From Jiella flava (GTDB taxonomy: Bacteria; Pseudomonadota; Alphaproteobacteria; Rhizobiales; Rhizobiaceae), in contig NZ_JAFMPP010000004.1 of the NCBI RefSeq assembly GCF_017349315.1, positions 62,001 to 126,000 of the forward strand: DNA of 64,000 bases. Reading direction: 5' to 3'. Both the position numbers and the translations under genes were made by a program. This document shows positions 1-8,423 of the stretch, in pieces; position 1 is the first letter of the stretch, and every line of letters begins with the position of its first letter. The notes under the pieces were generated by a model. The model was not told where the DNA came from. It saw nothing but the letters and a program-made list of their open reading frames with translations, and did no database searches.

Positions 1-1
1 C

Positions 2-130
2 GGGATGTTCCTCGCCGTGCCGCTGATGGTCTGTATCAAGGTATTTGCGAGTTATATCGAGCCACTGGCGGCGTTCGGCGATTTTCTCTCGGCCGAACAG
101 CCCCGCCATCCCGACGAAGACGACGATTGA
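2..130 (+). CDS. AI-2E family transporter, C-terminal fragment
   Basis: Only the last 42 codons are in the window; the 5' part lies beyond the left edge. The frame ends at a TGA and reads GMFLAVPLMVCIKVF, followed by a short EPL...FLS segment and an acidic tail (HPDEDDD). The GMxLAVPL motif in the final transmembrane helix, followed by a short cytoplasmic tail, is characteristic of the AI-2E/PerM/YdiK permease family, whose members are multi-span inner-membrane proteins with varied or unknown substrates. The family call comes from this short motif only, and the substrate cannot be inferred. A repeat element and the stop of an oppositely oriented SDR gene follow. Confidence 0.65.
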   Translation, partial: GMFLAVPLMVCIKVFASYIEPLAAFGDFLSAEQPRHPDEDDD

Positions 131-202
131 GGGAATCTCGCAGAGGTTTGAAAGTGGAGACGGTCAGCGCCCGTTTTTGCATGGACGCCGCCCGCGGCCT
201 TG

Positions 203-305
203 AAATATCGGTGTGAAAATCGGGGTCGATTTTCGGCAAAGTGAGGCATCGATTCCAAGGGTGAGAGTGACCTTTCTGCGTCCCATAGGACGCAGTCAGC
301 TCTAG
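203..305 (+). repeat. Double-palindrome intergenic repeat, copy 1
   Basis: Forward-oriented copy of the ~104-bp family described under the copy at 61031. The first palindrome (core TGAAAATCGG / TCGATTTTCGG) is diverged. The second (CTGCGTCC / GGACGCAG) is intact at its centre but its outer arm is altered. The terminal CTAG supplies the TAG stop of the SDR gene on the minus strand. Confidence 0.8.
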
Positions 306-1039
306 TGTTCGTAGATCATCTTGCGGGTCATGCCGCCATCGACGATCAGCGTCTGGCCGGTGATGAAGCCGGCCTTCTCGCCATCAAGGAGAAAGCTCGC
401 GGCTTCGGCGATGTCGCGTGGCTCGCCCACCCGCCCGACGAGATGCTGCGCATGATCGACCGGCCGCAGCTCTTCGCCGGAGACGTTGATCCAGCCGGGC
501 GCGACGGCATTGACGCGGACGTCGGGCGCCAAGCTGACGGCCAGCGAATGGGTGAGGGCAAAGAGGCCGCCTTTGGTCGCCGAATAGGACTCGGTCTCCG
601 CCTCTGACATGAAGGCTCGGGTCGAGGTGACGATCAGCATGGCACCGTTGTTGCCGCGCAGCTCGGCGCCCGCATGTTTGGCGAAGAGGAAGCTCTGCGA
701 GAGATTGACGTCGAGGACACGGTGCCAATCCTCGTAGGGGAGATCTTCGACCGCGACGCGCTCCATGATCCCCGCATTGCAGACGACATTGTCGATCCGC
801 CCGAAGCGCTCGACGCTTTTGCGCACGGCTCCGGCCACATCGGTCTCATTCGCGACGTCGCCGGTGATGGTCAGGATACGCCCAGCGTCGCCGCTGCCCT
901 CGGCAAGCGCCGCCAAGCCGGCCTCGTCAGTATCCATCGCGACGACCCGGCCGCCATCGGCGACAAGCTTGAGCGCGATCGCTCGGCCGATCCCGGCGGC
1001 GGCGCCAGTTACGAGGGTGATCTTATCGGCGAGGCTCAT
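302..1039 (-). CDS. SDR family NAD(P)-dependent oxidoreductase
   Basis: This 245-aa classical short-chain dehydrogenase/reductase starts with a Rossmann strand, TGAAAGIG (about residues 11-18), the cofactor-binding TGxxxGIG motif. A CNAG motif stabilises the central sheet. The catalytic Ser lies in TSTRAF and the YxxxK pair in SYSATKGG. Length is normal for the family. The ATG is preceded by a GGAGCGGAAA ribosome-binding site. Substrate cannot be read from the sequence; relatives include 3-oxoacyl-ACP reductase-like and sugar or alcohol dehydrogenases. The TAG stop lies inside the outer arm of repeat copy 1, so the 3' end of the gene and the repeat are fused. It stands alone, with no operon partner. 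Confidence 0.85.
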   Translation of the reverse strand: MSLADKITLVTGAAAGIGRAIALKLVADGGRVVAMDTDEAGLAALAEGSGDAGRILTITGDVANETDVAGAVRKSVERFGRIDNVVCNAGIMERVAVEDLPYEDWHRVLDVNLSQSFLFAKHAGAELRGNNGAMLIVTSTRAFMSEAETESYSATKGGLFALTHSLAVSLAPDVRVNAVAPGWINVSGEELRPVDHAQHLVGRVGEPRDIAEAASFLLDGEKAGFITGQTLIVDGGMTRKMIYEH

Positions 1040-1173
1040 GACTGTTTCCGCTCCGCTCTCGCATCGCCCCTGGCCGTTGGGATCGATGTCCGGCCGGTGG
1101 GCCTGAGAGCTTCAAATGACATGGACGGAGGTTGCGGCAATCGTGATCGCGATATGCGGCACACCAGAATGAT

Positions 1174-1206
1174 CGGGCCGGCGCTTCGGCAACGAAGCAC
1201 CGGCCC
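1174..1206 (-). terminator. Stem-loop terminator after the OmpA-family gene
   Basis: Inverted repeat with outer arms CGGGCCGG / CCGGCCCG and an inner GCTTCG / CGAAGC stem. It lies about 25 bp past the stop of the minus-strand OmpA-family gene. There is no strong T-tract on the minus strand, so efficiency is uncertain. Confidence 0.5.
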
Positions 1207-1231
1207 GTTTCACAAAGGACGTTGGAGCCCC

Positions 1232-3298
1232 TTAGTTCCGCGAGGTCTCGATCGGCCTCACCAGTGGGGTGATGCGGCGCAGCGTGACCCGGCGGTTTTC
1301 GCGGTTCGGCGCCTGGGTGTTCACCTTCAGCCCTTCTTCGCCATAGCCCTGGGTGACGAGATTTTCCGGCGGAACGTCGAAATATTTCGTCAGGGCCGCA
1401 GCGACCGCTTCGGCTCGCTTGTCAGACAGGTCGAGATTGGCGAGCTGGCTGCCGACCGCGTCGGTATGGCCTTCGACGAGGAAGGTCTCCGATGGGTTCT
1501 TGTCGACGATCTTGTTGATCGCCTCGGCGAGTGCCTGCAGCTTGCCGACCTGACTCTCGGTGATCTGCGCCGAGCCGAAGTCGAAATTGATCGTGCTGAG
1601 GTCGATCCGGCGCGTCTTGGCGCGCAGGCGCTGCGACCGCAACACTTCATCGACCGAATAGATCCGGTTCACCGTTTCGACCGGCGGCGCAATCAGCGTG
1701 CGATAGTAGAGCTCTTCGTCGGGGCGTGACGTGTCGACGATATACTCGTCCTCCGGGATGTCGACACGCAGCGGCGGCAGATCGCGACCCGGATCGACCT
1801 CGTAGGTCGGCTGGCGATCATCACGGGCGTAAGGATCGTAGAACAGCACGACCTCGCGGCCATCGGGCTCGATCCGCGAGCGGCGGATAATCTCGCCATA
1901 GCGATTGGTGACGGTGACGACCTTGACACCGTTGTCACGGATCACCGTCTGGCGCACCCGACCTTGCGGCAGGCGATCATAATAACTCTCGCGCGAGTCG
2001 ACGGCGATGCGGCTGTCATTGTCGCTCTTGATGAAATAGGCCGCAGCCGCCCCTGCCGCCGCACCGGCGATGCCTGCGCCGACGATCGACAGGATCTGCC
2101 GGCCGTCGTCGTCGCGCTTCACGACTTTGACGCCCGGAGGCAATTCGCCGCGCGCCGGATCGAAACGCGCCGCGTCCCGCCGGCGATCCCGGCGCCCGTT
2201 GCGATCGCGCCGATCCGTTGCCGGCGGCTCGATGCGCTGGCCCTCTTCCTCGGTGATCGGGGTAATCTGCACCGGCTGCGCGAGCTTTTGGACGCGCGCA
2301 TCGCTGGCGCTGACGGCGTTGGGCTTGACCGGCTCGTTCTGCAACTTGGCAGGCACAGGCTTTGGCGCCGGCGGCTGCTCCGCTGTCGTCGCAGGCGCTT
2401 CCTTGGTCGGTGCCGTCGCCGTCCCGCTGGTGCCCTGCGGCGTCTGCGGCTGCGTTGCGGGCTCCGTCGCGGTCTGATTGGTGCTCGGCTTGTTCGGTGC
2501 AAAGATGCCGTTCTTGCCGATCCCGAGGCTCTTCAGGCGTTCTGCGTCGCTTTGCTTGGCGGCAGGCTGTTCGGCGGGTTTCGGCGCAGCCTGGGTCTGA
2601 GGTTCAGTTGCGGTTGCCGCAGCCGGTGCCGTGGTGCCCGCTTTGGCCGGAGCCTCCTGCGGGACCGGTGCGCTTGGCTCGCTTTTGCCGGGCTTTTCAG
2701 CCGGCACCGGTTCATTTGCGGGCCGCGCTTCCGGGGCGGGCGCTTCGGCCTTCTTGCCCTCGCGACGTTTCGCCTTCACCTGGTCCAGGGCATCCGGCGA
2801 AAAGATCGACGGCTCCGCCTTCTTCTCGGCAGGAGCTTCACGCTGCGCCGGTGCCGCGGCCTGCGGAGCGGGTTCTTTCTGTCGAGCCGGGCGTGCTTGC
2901 TCTTCCTGACGGTTTGGGCTTGCTTGCTCGCGCTGCCGCTTGCGCTCTTGCCGAGGCGTCTCGGCCGGCTTTGCCCGCGGCTGCGGCTCCTCGGCAGGGG
3001 CCGCGTGCTGCGCCTGTGATTTCGGCTGTTGGGCCGGCTCCTGCCGCTCTTGCTTCTTCTCGGCAGCGTCGTTTTGCTTTTTCCGCTGGCCCTCCTTCGC
3101 CGCCTTCATGAGGCGTTTTTGCAGCTCGTCCGGCGTTTCGGCCTGGGCGAGAAGGATTGGACCGTTGGCGGCGTCGGCACTTGCCGGCGACGGACGGGCG
3201 GCGGCGTTGGCGACGCCTGCAAGCGGGCCGCTAAGCGCGGTCGACGCTGCGAGGACGGCGATGCCAAGAAGTTTTCCGCTGCGTTTGATATTCGGCAT
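1232..3298 (-). CDS. OmpA family protein with long Pro/Ala/Glu-rich linker
   Basis: The protein is 688 aa from the ATG at 3298. This start was chosen because it begins directly with a signal peptide (MPNIKRSGK, hydrophobic core, ANA-AA cleavage region); a longer frame exists upstream to 3448 but would bury the signal. After the signal comes a low-complexity region (about residues 60-340) rich in Ala, Pro, Glu, Lys and Gln, probably an extended periplasmic spacer. Next is a Gly/Ala hydrophobic stretch (about 403-422, GAGIAGAAAGAAAAYF). The C-terminal OmpA/MotB peptidoglycan-binding domain spans about residues 565-680, with FDFGSAQIT, the binding motif VEGHTDAVGS, LSDKRAEAV and NRRVTLR. It probably links envelope layers to murein; its precise role is unknown. 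Confidence 0.85.
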   Translation of the reverse strand: MPNIKRSGKLLGIAVLAASTALSGPLAGVANAAARPSPASADAANGPILLAQAETPDELQKRLMKAAKEGQRKKQNDAAEKKQERQEPAQQPKSQAQHAAPAEEPQPRAKPAETPRQERKRQREQASPNRQEEQARPARQKEPAPQAAAPAQREAPAEKKAEPSIFSPDALDQVKAKRREGKKAEAPAPEARPANEPVPAEKPGKSEPSAPVPQEAPAKAGTTAPAAATATEPQTQAAPKPAEQPAAKQSDAERLKSLGIGKNGIFAPNKPSTNQTATEPATQPQTPQGTSGTATAPTKEAPATTAEQPPAPKPVPAKLQNEPVKPNAVSASDARVQKLAQPVQITPITEEEGQRIEPPATDRRDRNGRRDRRRDAARFDPARGELPPGVKVVKRDDDGRQILSIVGAGIAGAAAGAAAAYFIKSDNDSRIAVDSRESYYDRLPQGRVRQTVIRDNGVKVVTVTNRYGEIIRRSRIEPDGREVVLFYDPYARDDRQPTYEVDPGRDLPPLRVDIPEDEYIVDTSRPDEELYYRTLIAPPVETVNRIYSVDEVLRSQRLRAKTRRIDLSTINFDFGSAQITESQVGKLQALAEAINKIVDKNPSETFLVEGHTDAVGSQLANLDLSDKRAEAVAAALTKYFDVPPENLVTQGYGEEGLKVNTQAPNRENRRVTLRRITPLVRPIETSRN

Positions 3299-3487
3299 TG
3301 AAGATAGACCTTCGCGTTTCAGTCCCTTCCCGATGGATTCCGCATCTTTATGGCGCCAGCGCGGTGCCGAGGTCGTCGGCCGTGTCCGGCGCCGCTGTTC
3401 TTCGCGGCTCGGGTTTGCAAGAACGGCGATGGGGCGAAGGTGTTCCATAGCTGGCTGGGAATAATATCTAGCGGGCGAAATATTTCC

Positions 3488-4720
3488 CTAGGTAAGCCTG
3501 GGCGAGCGCCAGTCGTAAAGCCAAGCAAGATCGGCCCTCAATGCCGATTTCGGGCGTAGGGCCAGCACCGCGTCGCGGCCGAACGACAAGGGCGGCGGCA
3601 GGTGATAGACGAAGCGGTGAAAGCCGACCCGGCGGCGCACCTTGTCGATCCGGGGCCGACGCTCGATTTCGTAACGCCGGGTGGCCGCGATCGGATCGCC
3701 GGTTTCGGCCAGCGCATGGGCCAGGACCGCGGCATCCTCGATCGCCATTCCCGCCCCTTGGGCGGCATAGGGCGCCATCGCATGGGCGGCATCGCCGATC
3801 AGCGCGATGCGGCAGCCGCCGCCGACGAAGCGGCGGGATTTGGGGGTGGCAAAGAGCGGCCAGGGGGTCGGCGCCGGGGCGCGCTCGATCAGCGCTGCGA
3901 GACGGCCATCCCAGGTGGCAAAGCCGGCAAGTTGCTGGCGGGCTGGGCGCTCGGCCGCTTCATCCGGTGTGATCAGCACTAGATTGACCGCCTGGCCGGC
4001 TCGGATCGGATAAGCGACCGCATGGCGCGCTGGGCCGAGCCAGGCGTTGATGCCGGTCAAGGCTTCGGCCGGTCCGCCCTGTGCGGGAGACGGCAGAGCG
4101 TCGGCGGAAAGGGTGGTGCGCCAGGCGGTGGCACCGGTTGGTGCGGCCGGCTCGGCGCCAAGCGCCTTGGCGAGGGCGGAGCGAACGCCATCGGCGCCGA
4201 TCGCCAAGGCAGCGCGAAAAGAGCCGGCGCCGTTTTCAAAGCTGAGCGTGACGCCGTCCGAATCGGCGGTCCAGCCTGTGCAGGCGGGTCCGAGCCTCAG
4301 CGTGATGGCGGGGTTGCTCTGCACCGCCGAAAGCAACGCGGACTGCAGATCGGCGCGGTGGATCGAGAGATAGGGCGTCCCGTCGCTCGCCGCGACCGGC
4401 ACCGCGGCGATCCGGCGCCCGCTGCGGTGGGCGAGGAGCGTCACCCGATCGGCTTCGACGCCGATGCTTGTCAGCGCCGGCAGCAGGCCGAGTTCGGCCA
4501 TGACGGACAGCGCGTTCGGTGAAAGCTGCAGCCCGGCGCCAACTTCTTCGAGCGCGGCGGCGCGCTCGAAGATCATCGCGCGCCATCCGACGCGAGCAAG
4601 ACAAAGCGCGGCGGTCAGGCCGGCGATGCCGGCGCCGACGATGGCGATCTGTGGGCTGCCTGGCGGCGTGTCACCGCGGATCATGATGGATCGGATCGCA
4701 TTCATCTGCGCCCGCAGCAT
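3488..4720 (-). CDS. FAD-dependent monooxygenase (UbiH / salicylate hydroxylase-like)
   Basis: A group-A flavoprotein monooxygenase of up to 410 aa. An N-terminal GxGxxG dinucleotide-binding motif is seen in AIVGAGIAGLTAALCLA. The second FAD motif GD with its following helix (LIGDAAHAMAPYAAQGAGM) is seen at about residue 290. Such enzymes use NAD(P)H and O2 to hydroxylate aromatic or quinone-like rings; no substrate can be assigned. Internal ATGs at 4705 and 4684 lie closer to the conserved fold and may be the real start, since none has a clear ribosome-binding site. It follows the zinc-finger gene by 33 bp on the same strand, so the two probably share a transcript. Confidence 0.82.
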   Translation of the reverse strand: MLRAQMNAIRSIMIRGDTPPGSPQIAIVGAGIAGLTAALCLARVGWRAMIFERAAALEEVGAGLQLSPNALSVMAELGLLPALTSIGVEADRVTLLAHRSGRRIAAVPVAASDGTPYLSIHRADLQSALLSAVQSNPAITLRLGPACTGWTADSDGVTLSFENGAGSFRAALAIGADGVRSALAKALGAEPAAPTGATAWRTTLSADALPSPAQGGPAEALTGINAWLGPARHAVAYPIRAGQAVNLVLITPDEAAERPARQQLAGFATWDGRLAALIERAPAPTPWPLFATPKSRRFVGGGCRIALIGDAAHAMAPYAAQGAGMAIEDAAVLAHALAETGDPIAATRRYEIERRPRIDKVRRRVGFHRFVYHLPPPLSFGRDAVLALRPKSALRADLAWLYDWRSPRLT

Positions 4721-4753
4721 GAGGGCCGCGCGGCGCGCTCACCGTGATGGTGT

Positions 4754-4996
4754 TCAGGCGGCTTCGTCGTAGACGCAGCCGGCAGGCTTGGTGTTGCCGG
4801 CCTTTAAAGCCGGGTCGTAGCGATAAAGTGTCGAGCAGTAGCTGCAGACGATTTCCGCATCGTCGCCCATGTCGAGGAAAACGTGCGGATGGTCGTGTGG
4901 CGGGTTGGCGCCGCAGCACATGAACTCCTTCACACCGACGTGGATCGTCGCGTGTCCGGCGTCGTTCTGGAAATGCGGGATCGGATGACCGGCCAT
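4754..4996 (-). CDS. CHCC-type zinc-finger protein (NDUFS6-like)
   Basis: This 80-aa protein has the arrangement C-C-x2-N-P-P-H-D-H-P-H-V and then C-S-Y-C-S-T-L-Y, matching the small zf-CHCC family related to the mitochondrial complex I subunit NDUFS6. Zinc ligands are probably one Cys of FMCCG, a His of HDHPH and both Cys of CSYC. In alphaproteobacteria such proteins are single-domain and associated with complex I; the family is well defined but its exact bacterial role is less so. The gene lies just upstream of the FAD monooxygenase and is divergent from the alpha/beta hydrolase. The intervening 5101-5123 carries a 9-bp perfect hairpin (GCATCCGCC / GGCGGATGC). Confidence 0.82.
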   Translation of the reverse strand: MAGHPIPHFQNDAGHATIHVGVKEFMCCGANPPHDHPHVFLDMGDDAEIVCSYCSTLYRYDPALKAGNTKPAGCVYDEAA

Positions 4997-5239
4997 GGCA
5001 CTCTGAGACCTTCGAAACTGTCCTGCCTTGATGTGGGCGGACCATAGTGCCGCATGACGAAAAAGAACAGGGGGTGTCAGCCGCCTTCCGCTACGCTACA
5101 GCATCCGCCAAACAGGCGGATGCAGCGCCCTTGCCAGGCGAGCCTGGGGACTGAGACCCGATGGGGTGACCGGCGGGCTTGCTTCAGCGACGACGCTGGC
5201 AGCCAAATGCCGGACCGGCTCGAAACGAAAGGTTTGTTG

Positions 5240-6004
5240 ATGGCCACTGAGAGCTTCACCCATGAGGGCTTGCGCCTGTCCTTTCTCGATGAGGGAAAAC
5301 GCGCCGCGCCGGTGCTGCTGCTCGTCCACGGCTTCGCCTCCTCGATGCGGGTGAACTGGATCGAGCCGGGCTGGGTTCAGACCCTTACCGAAGCCGGCTA
5401 CCGCGTCGTCGCTTTCGACCATCGTGGCCATGGCGCGAGCGACAAGCCGCAAGATCCTGCCGCTTACACGCCGCACAAGATGGCGGCGGACGGCTTCGCC
5501 TTGCTCGACCATCTCGGCATCAACTCGGCCACCTTCTTTGGCTATTCGATGGGCGCTCGGATCTCGGCTTTTGCCGCGCTCGCCGAACCGGCACGGGTGG
5601 AGCGGGTGATCCTCGGCGGCCTGGGCATCGGGCTCGTCGAGGGTGTCGGCGACTGGGACCCGATCGCCGAAGCGCTGCGCGCGCCCTCGCTCGATGACGT
5701 CAGCCATCCGCGCGGCCGGATGTTCCGGGCCTTTGCCGAACGGACCAACAGCGATCGGCTGGCGCTTGCCGCCTGTATCGAGACCTCGCGCGACGAGCTC
5801 AGCGAAGACGATGTCGCCAAGATCACCCAGCCGGTGTTGATCGGGGTCGGCACGGAAGACGACATCGCCGGTGCGCCGGAGCCGCTGGCGGCCTTGATGC
5901 CGAGGGCCGAGGTTTTCGCCATCGCCAAGCGCGACCACATGCTGGCGGTCGGCGATCGCACCTTTAAAAAGCGCGTCTTGGCGTTCCTCGACGAGCCGGT
6001 TTGA
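5240..6004 (+). CDS. alpha/beta fold hydrolase
   Basis: This is a 254-aa alpha/beta hydrolase. The start at 5240 (MATESF) follows a GAAAGG ribosome-binding site; the frame is open further upstream, but that stretch has no family-like sequence. Features in order: oxyanion loop HGFASS, DHRGHGASDKP, nucleophile elbow GYSMGAR (Ser nucleophile), an acidic residue in GVGTEDD and the catalytic His in KRDHM near the C-terminus. The complete Ser-Asp-His set implies a working esterase- or lactonase-like hydrolase of unknown substrate. It is a single gene, followed by a repeat copy and cysE. Confidence 0.85.
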   Translation: MATESFTHEGLRLSFLDEGKRAAPVLLLVHGFASSMRVNWIEPGWVQTLTEAGYRVVAFDHRGHGASDKPQDPAAYTPHKMAADGFALLDHLGINSATFFGYSMGARISAFAALAEPARVERVILGGLGIGLVEGVGDWDPIAEALRAPSLDDVSHPRGRMFRAFAERTNSDRLALAACIETSRDELSEDDVAKITQPVLIGVGTEDDIAGAPEPLAALMPRAEVFAIAKRDHMLAVGDRTFKKRVLAFLDEPV

Positions 6005-6140
6005 GTGACGTTCACGTCACCATCGCGAAATTCTCAAAGCGAATCGGGCGACGCCTTGCCGCAGTTTCTCTTTCCCTTGGCGGGCCGATCGCTTAGATCA
6101 AAGCCCAACGTTGAGCGCAGCGGGCGATGCCCGGAGCGCT

Positions 6141-6248
6141 TTAGAGCGCCCTGCGTCCGATCGGACGCGGAAAGGTCGCTCTCACCCTTTGAATCGACGC
6201 ATCGGGCTTTGCCGAAAATCGATTCCGATTTTCGGGCCGATGCTGTAG
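6141..6248 (-). repeat. Double-palindrome intergenic repeat, copy 2
   Basis: Reverse-oriented, well-conserved copy. It has the complete first palindrome (CCGAAAATCG, ATTC, CGATTTTCGG) and the TTAGAGCGCCCTGCGTCC arm of the second. It lies immediately upstream of cysE and ends 14 bp before its start codon, so it forms the 5' leader of that gene or lies in its promoter. Confidence 0.9.
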
Positions 6249-6262
6249 CCACGGAGAATGCC

Positions 6263-7084
6263 ATGAGTGTCGCGAGCACGAAGGCCGTCGACAGGATCAA
6301 AGCCGTCGATCCGATCTTCGCGGAAATCCGCCGGGAAGCCGAAGACGTGGTGGCCGCCGAGCCGGTGCTTGCGAGCTTCGTTCATGCCACCATCCTCAAC
6401 CAGCCGAGCTTCGAGGCGGCGCTGGTCCATCGCATTTCGCAGCGCCTCGACCATCCCGATGTGCCGGCGGTGCTGATCGTGCAGGCCTTCAACGATATGC
6501 TGGCCGCCGAGACCGATTTTCTCGAGGTGGTGCGCACGGATATTCAGGCGGTGTACGATCGTGATCCCGCCTGCGAGCGCTACCTGGAACCACTGCTTTT
6601 CTTCAAGGGCTTCCACGCGATCCAGACCCATCGGCTGGCGCATTGGTTGTGGCAGAACGGTCGGCGCGATTTCGCACTATATCTGCAGTCGCGCTCCTCG
6701 GCGGTGTTTCAGACCGATATTCATCCGGCGGCCACGATGGGCCGGGGGATTTTCCTTGATCACGCCACCGGCCTCGTCGTCGGCTTCACCGCGGTAATCG
6801 GCGACAACGTGTCGATCCTCCAGGACGTGACCCTTGGCGGCACCGGCAAGGAATTCGGCGATCGCCATCCAAAGATCGGCTCGGGCGTCTTGATCGGCGC
6901 CGGCGCCAAGGTGCTCGGCAATATCAAGATCGGCAATTGCTCGAAGATTGCTTCGGGATCGGTCGTTCTGAAGGAAGTGCCACCGCAAAGCACCGTCGCG
7001 GGCGTGCCGGCCAAGGTGATTGGCTCGGCCTCATGCGATCAGCCGGCCCGGGAGATGGATCAGAGCTTCGATCGCGAAGACTGA
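6263..7084 (+). CDS. cysE: Serine O-acetyltransferase
   Basis: This 273-aa enzyme transfers acetyl from acetyl-CoA to L-serine, giving O-acetylserine, the first committed step of cysteine synthesis. The start at 6263 (MSVASTK) has GGAG just upstream and gives the same length as E. coli CysE; a longer frame to 6005 would run through a repeat element. The N-terminal helical domain (about residues 15-140, including FHAIQTHR) is followed by the left-handed beta-helix: FQTDIHPAATMGRGIFLDHA (catalytic Asp and His), VIGDNVSILQDVTLGGTGK, RHPKIGSGVLIGAGAKVLG and SVVLKEVPPQSTVAGVPAK. The usual C-terminal tail mediating feedback and CysK binding is present but ends in FDRED rather than the classical Ile. 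Confidence 0.96.
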   Translation: MSVASTKAVDRIKAVDPIFAEIRREAEDVVAAEPVLASFVHATILNQPSFEAALVHRISQRLDHPDVPAVLIVQAFNDMLAAETDFLEVVRTDIQAVYDRDPACERYLEPLLFFKGFHAIQTHRLAHWLWQNGRRDFALYLQSRSSAVFQTDIHPAATMGRGIFLDHATGLVVGFTAVIGDNVSILQDVTLGGTGKEFGDRHPKIGSGVLIGAGAKVLGNIKIGNCSKIASGSVVLKEVPPQSTVAGVPAKVIGSASCDQPAREMDQSFDRED

Positions 7085-7325
7085 GCGTGTTCCGCGCGTG
7101 TCTGCGCCGACGCGCGACTGCAGTCCAAATCGCTTGATTGGCAGGCTGGACAGCCCCTGCGCTCCGACCGTATGACAGCACATGTGGCGGGTCACGTCAT
7201 TTTACCAGCTCGTGACGATCGATCAGCCGATTCTCTCGATTTTTAAGCTTTGCGGTGCAAGGGCATCGAATTGAGTGGGATGGGCTCTAGCTACTTCATA
7301 TCGAAACCCGAGCGAGGAGAAACCA

Positions 7326-7535
7326 TTGAGCCCCGCTGAAATCCGCAAGCTCGAAGCCTATCTAAAGACCACGTTCACGGGCGTCGATCTGTCAGTGCGC
7401 GGCCTGCCTCGCAAGACGGACTCTGCCGAAGTGTATATCAATGACGAATTCGTCGGACTGATCGCCAAGGACACCGACGAAGGCGAGTTGTCCTACCATC
7501 TGACGATGACGATCCTCGATATCGATCTCGAATAG
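7326..7535 (+). CDS. DUF3126 family protein
   Basis: This small acidic protein of 69 aa ends in TMTILDIDLE and contains LPRKTDSAEVYINDEFVGL and GELSYHL, matching the alphaproteobacterial DUF3126 family of unknown function. The best start is TTG at 7326, which sits 6 bp behind a GAGGAGA ribosome-binding site and gives LSPAEIRKLEAYL as the N-terminus; the ATG further upstream at 7275 lacks a good site. A strong 52-bp stem-loop follows. No partner gene is close enough to suggest a function. Confidence 0.85.
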   Translation: MSPAEIRKLEAYLKTTFTGVDLSVRGLPRKTDSAEVYINDEFVGLIAKDTDEGELSYHLTMTILDIDLE

Positions 7536-7570
7536 GTGCGTTGTCGCCACGGCGGCTCGAGCCCCATCAT

Positions 7571-7622
7571 CCAAAGCCATCGACCCGAAAACCGGACGCG
7601 GTTTTCGGGTCGATGGCTTTGG
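7571..7622. terminator. Perfect 23-bp-arm stem-loop, probable bidirectional terminator
   Basis: CCAAAGCCATCGACCCGAAA plus ACC pairs perfectly with its complement across a 6-nt loop (GGACGC). It sits between the convergent DUF3126 and BTLCP peptidase genes. The CATCGACCCGAAAA core resembles the first palindrome of the dispersed repeat family. Confidence 0.7.
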
Positions 7623-7637
7623 ATTTTCCGGAAAGAA

Positions 7638-7708
7638 CCAGGGGCCGGTCGTTCGGAACGAACGAGCCGACCCCTGGAACGCCCGGGGCGGGACGGGACG
7701 CCCCGGGC
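7638..7708. repeat. Two further GC-rich inverted repeats between convergent genes
   Basis: An imperfect hairpin at 7638-7677 (CCAGGGG...GGTCGTTCG / CGAACGA...CCCCTGG) is followed at once by a perfect 10-bp hairpin at 7681-7708 (GCCCGGGGCG / CGCCCCGGGC, 8-nt loop). With the 52-bp stem-loop upstream, three hairpins stand in tandem within 140 bp. Confidence 0.65.
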
Positions 7709-7802
7709 AAATGTATCCGCCGCCGATTGCTCGAAAGCCGCTTGTTTGTGACGCGGCCTTCGAAGTTCGAAGGGCCATGGCGGCGGGAACCGGCGCTCGC
7801 CG

Positions 7803-8423
7803 TCAGCGAACGCTGCCGACCAGCAGCTCGCGGCCGTCGTTGATGCCAACCCATTTGCCGGCATTGGCTTCCGACTGGCGCTTCAAATAGGTGTAGTCGG
7901 TCTCTTCCCAGGGCAGGATGCGGTTCTCGAGATTGTCGAGGATGAAGTCGCCCTGGTCGGTGCGCAGCGTCAGCACGGCATGGCCGTCGCCATTCTTCTG
8001 GCGCACCACGGTGATCAGCAGAGCCGAGCGGGGAATGCCCTCGCGCTCCAGCATGTACTGTTTCAACAGCGCGAAATCCTCGCAGTCGCCTTCGGTGGTC
8101 GGATAGGCCCAATATTCCGGGACGCCATAAACCTCCTGGTCGGTGCGCGGCAGAATATTGGTGTTAACGGCGCTGTTGACTGCGACGATGCGCTTCCAGT
8201 TCGCCGGCGTCAGCTTCAGCATCGCCGTGGTCGGATTGGAGGTGCAGGTCGACGGGTAGCGCTTGCAGAACTCGTAATGCCCGATCGGCTGCGAGGTGAT
8301 GCCGGTGGTGATCATCGGCGACGAGGCTGCCGCTTGCGCCATCGTGGCCGAGGCCAGCAAGCCAAAGGCGCCCAAGGCGCCAAGGGCTAGCCCGAGTTGT
8401 TTTCTGATCTTGTTCATGGTCAT
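7803..8423 (-). CDS. Transglutaminase-like cysteine peptidase (BTLCP family)
   Basis: The protein is 206 aa with a clear signal peptide (MNKIRKQLGLALGALGAFGL to AQAAA), so it acts in the periplasm. The bacterial transglutaminase-like cysteine peptidase fold is shown by the catalytic Cys in GDCEDFALLKQY, His in GDGHAVLTLR and Asp in FILDNLENRILPW. This is the family of LapG, which cleaves surface adhesins under c-di-GMP control, but no lapD-like or adhesin gene is adjacent, so a LapG role is not supported here. Start alternatives are the two ATGs two codons apart. Confidence 0.85.
   Translation of the reverse strand: MTMNKIRKQLGLALGALGAFGLLASATMAQAAASSPMITTGITSQPIGHYEFCKRYPSTCTSNPTTAMLKLTPANWKRIVAVNSAVNTNILPRTDQEVYGVPEYWAYPTTEGDCEDFALLKQYMLEREGIPRSALLITVVRQKNGDGHAVLTLRTDQGDFILDNLENRILPWEETDYTYLKRQSEANAGKWVGINDGRELLVGSVR

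Noticed and set aside
1964-3019. 351-aa plus-strand frame over the OmpA linker
   Set aside because: Arises from the repetitive Ala/Pro/Glu codons on the opposite strand.
6005-6262. N-terminal extension of cysE
   Set aside because: The extension translates a repeat copy; CysE homology and the ribosome-binding site place the start at 6263.
7803-8423. LapG adhesin protease assignment
   Set aside because: The catalytic triad fits the wider BTLCP family, but no LapD, adhesin or type I secretion genes are adjacent.
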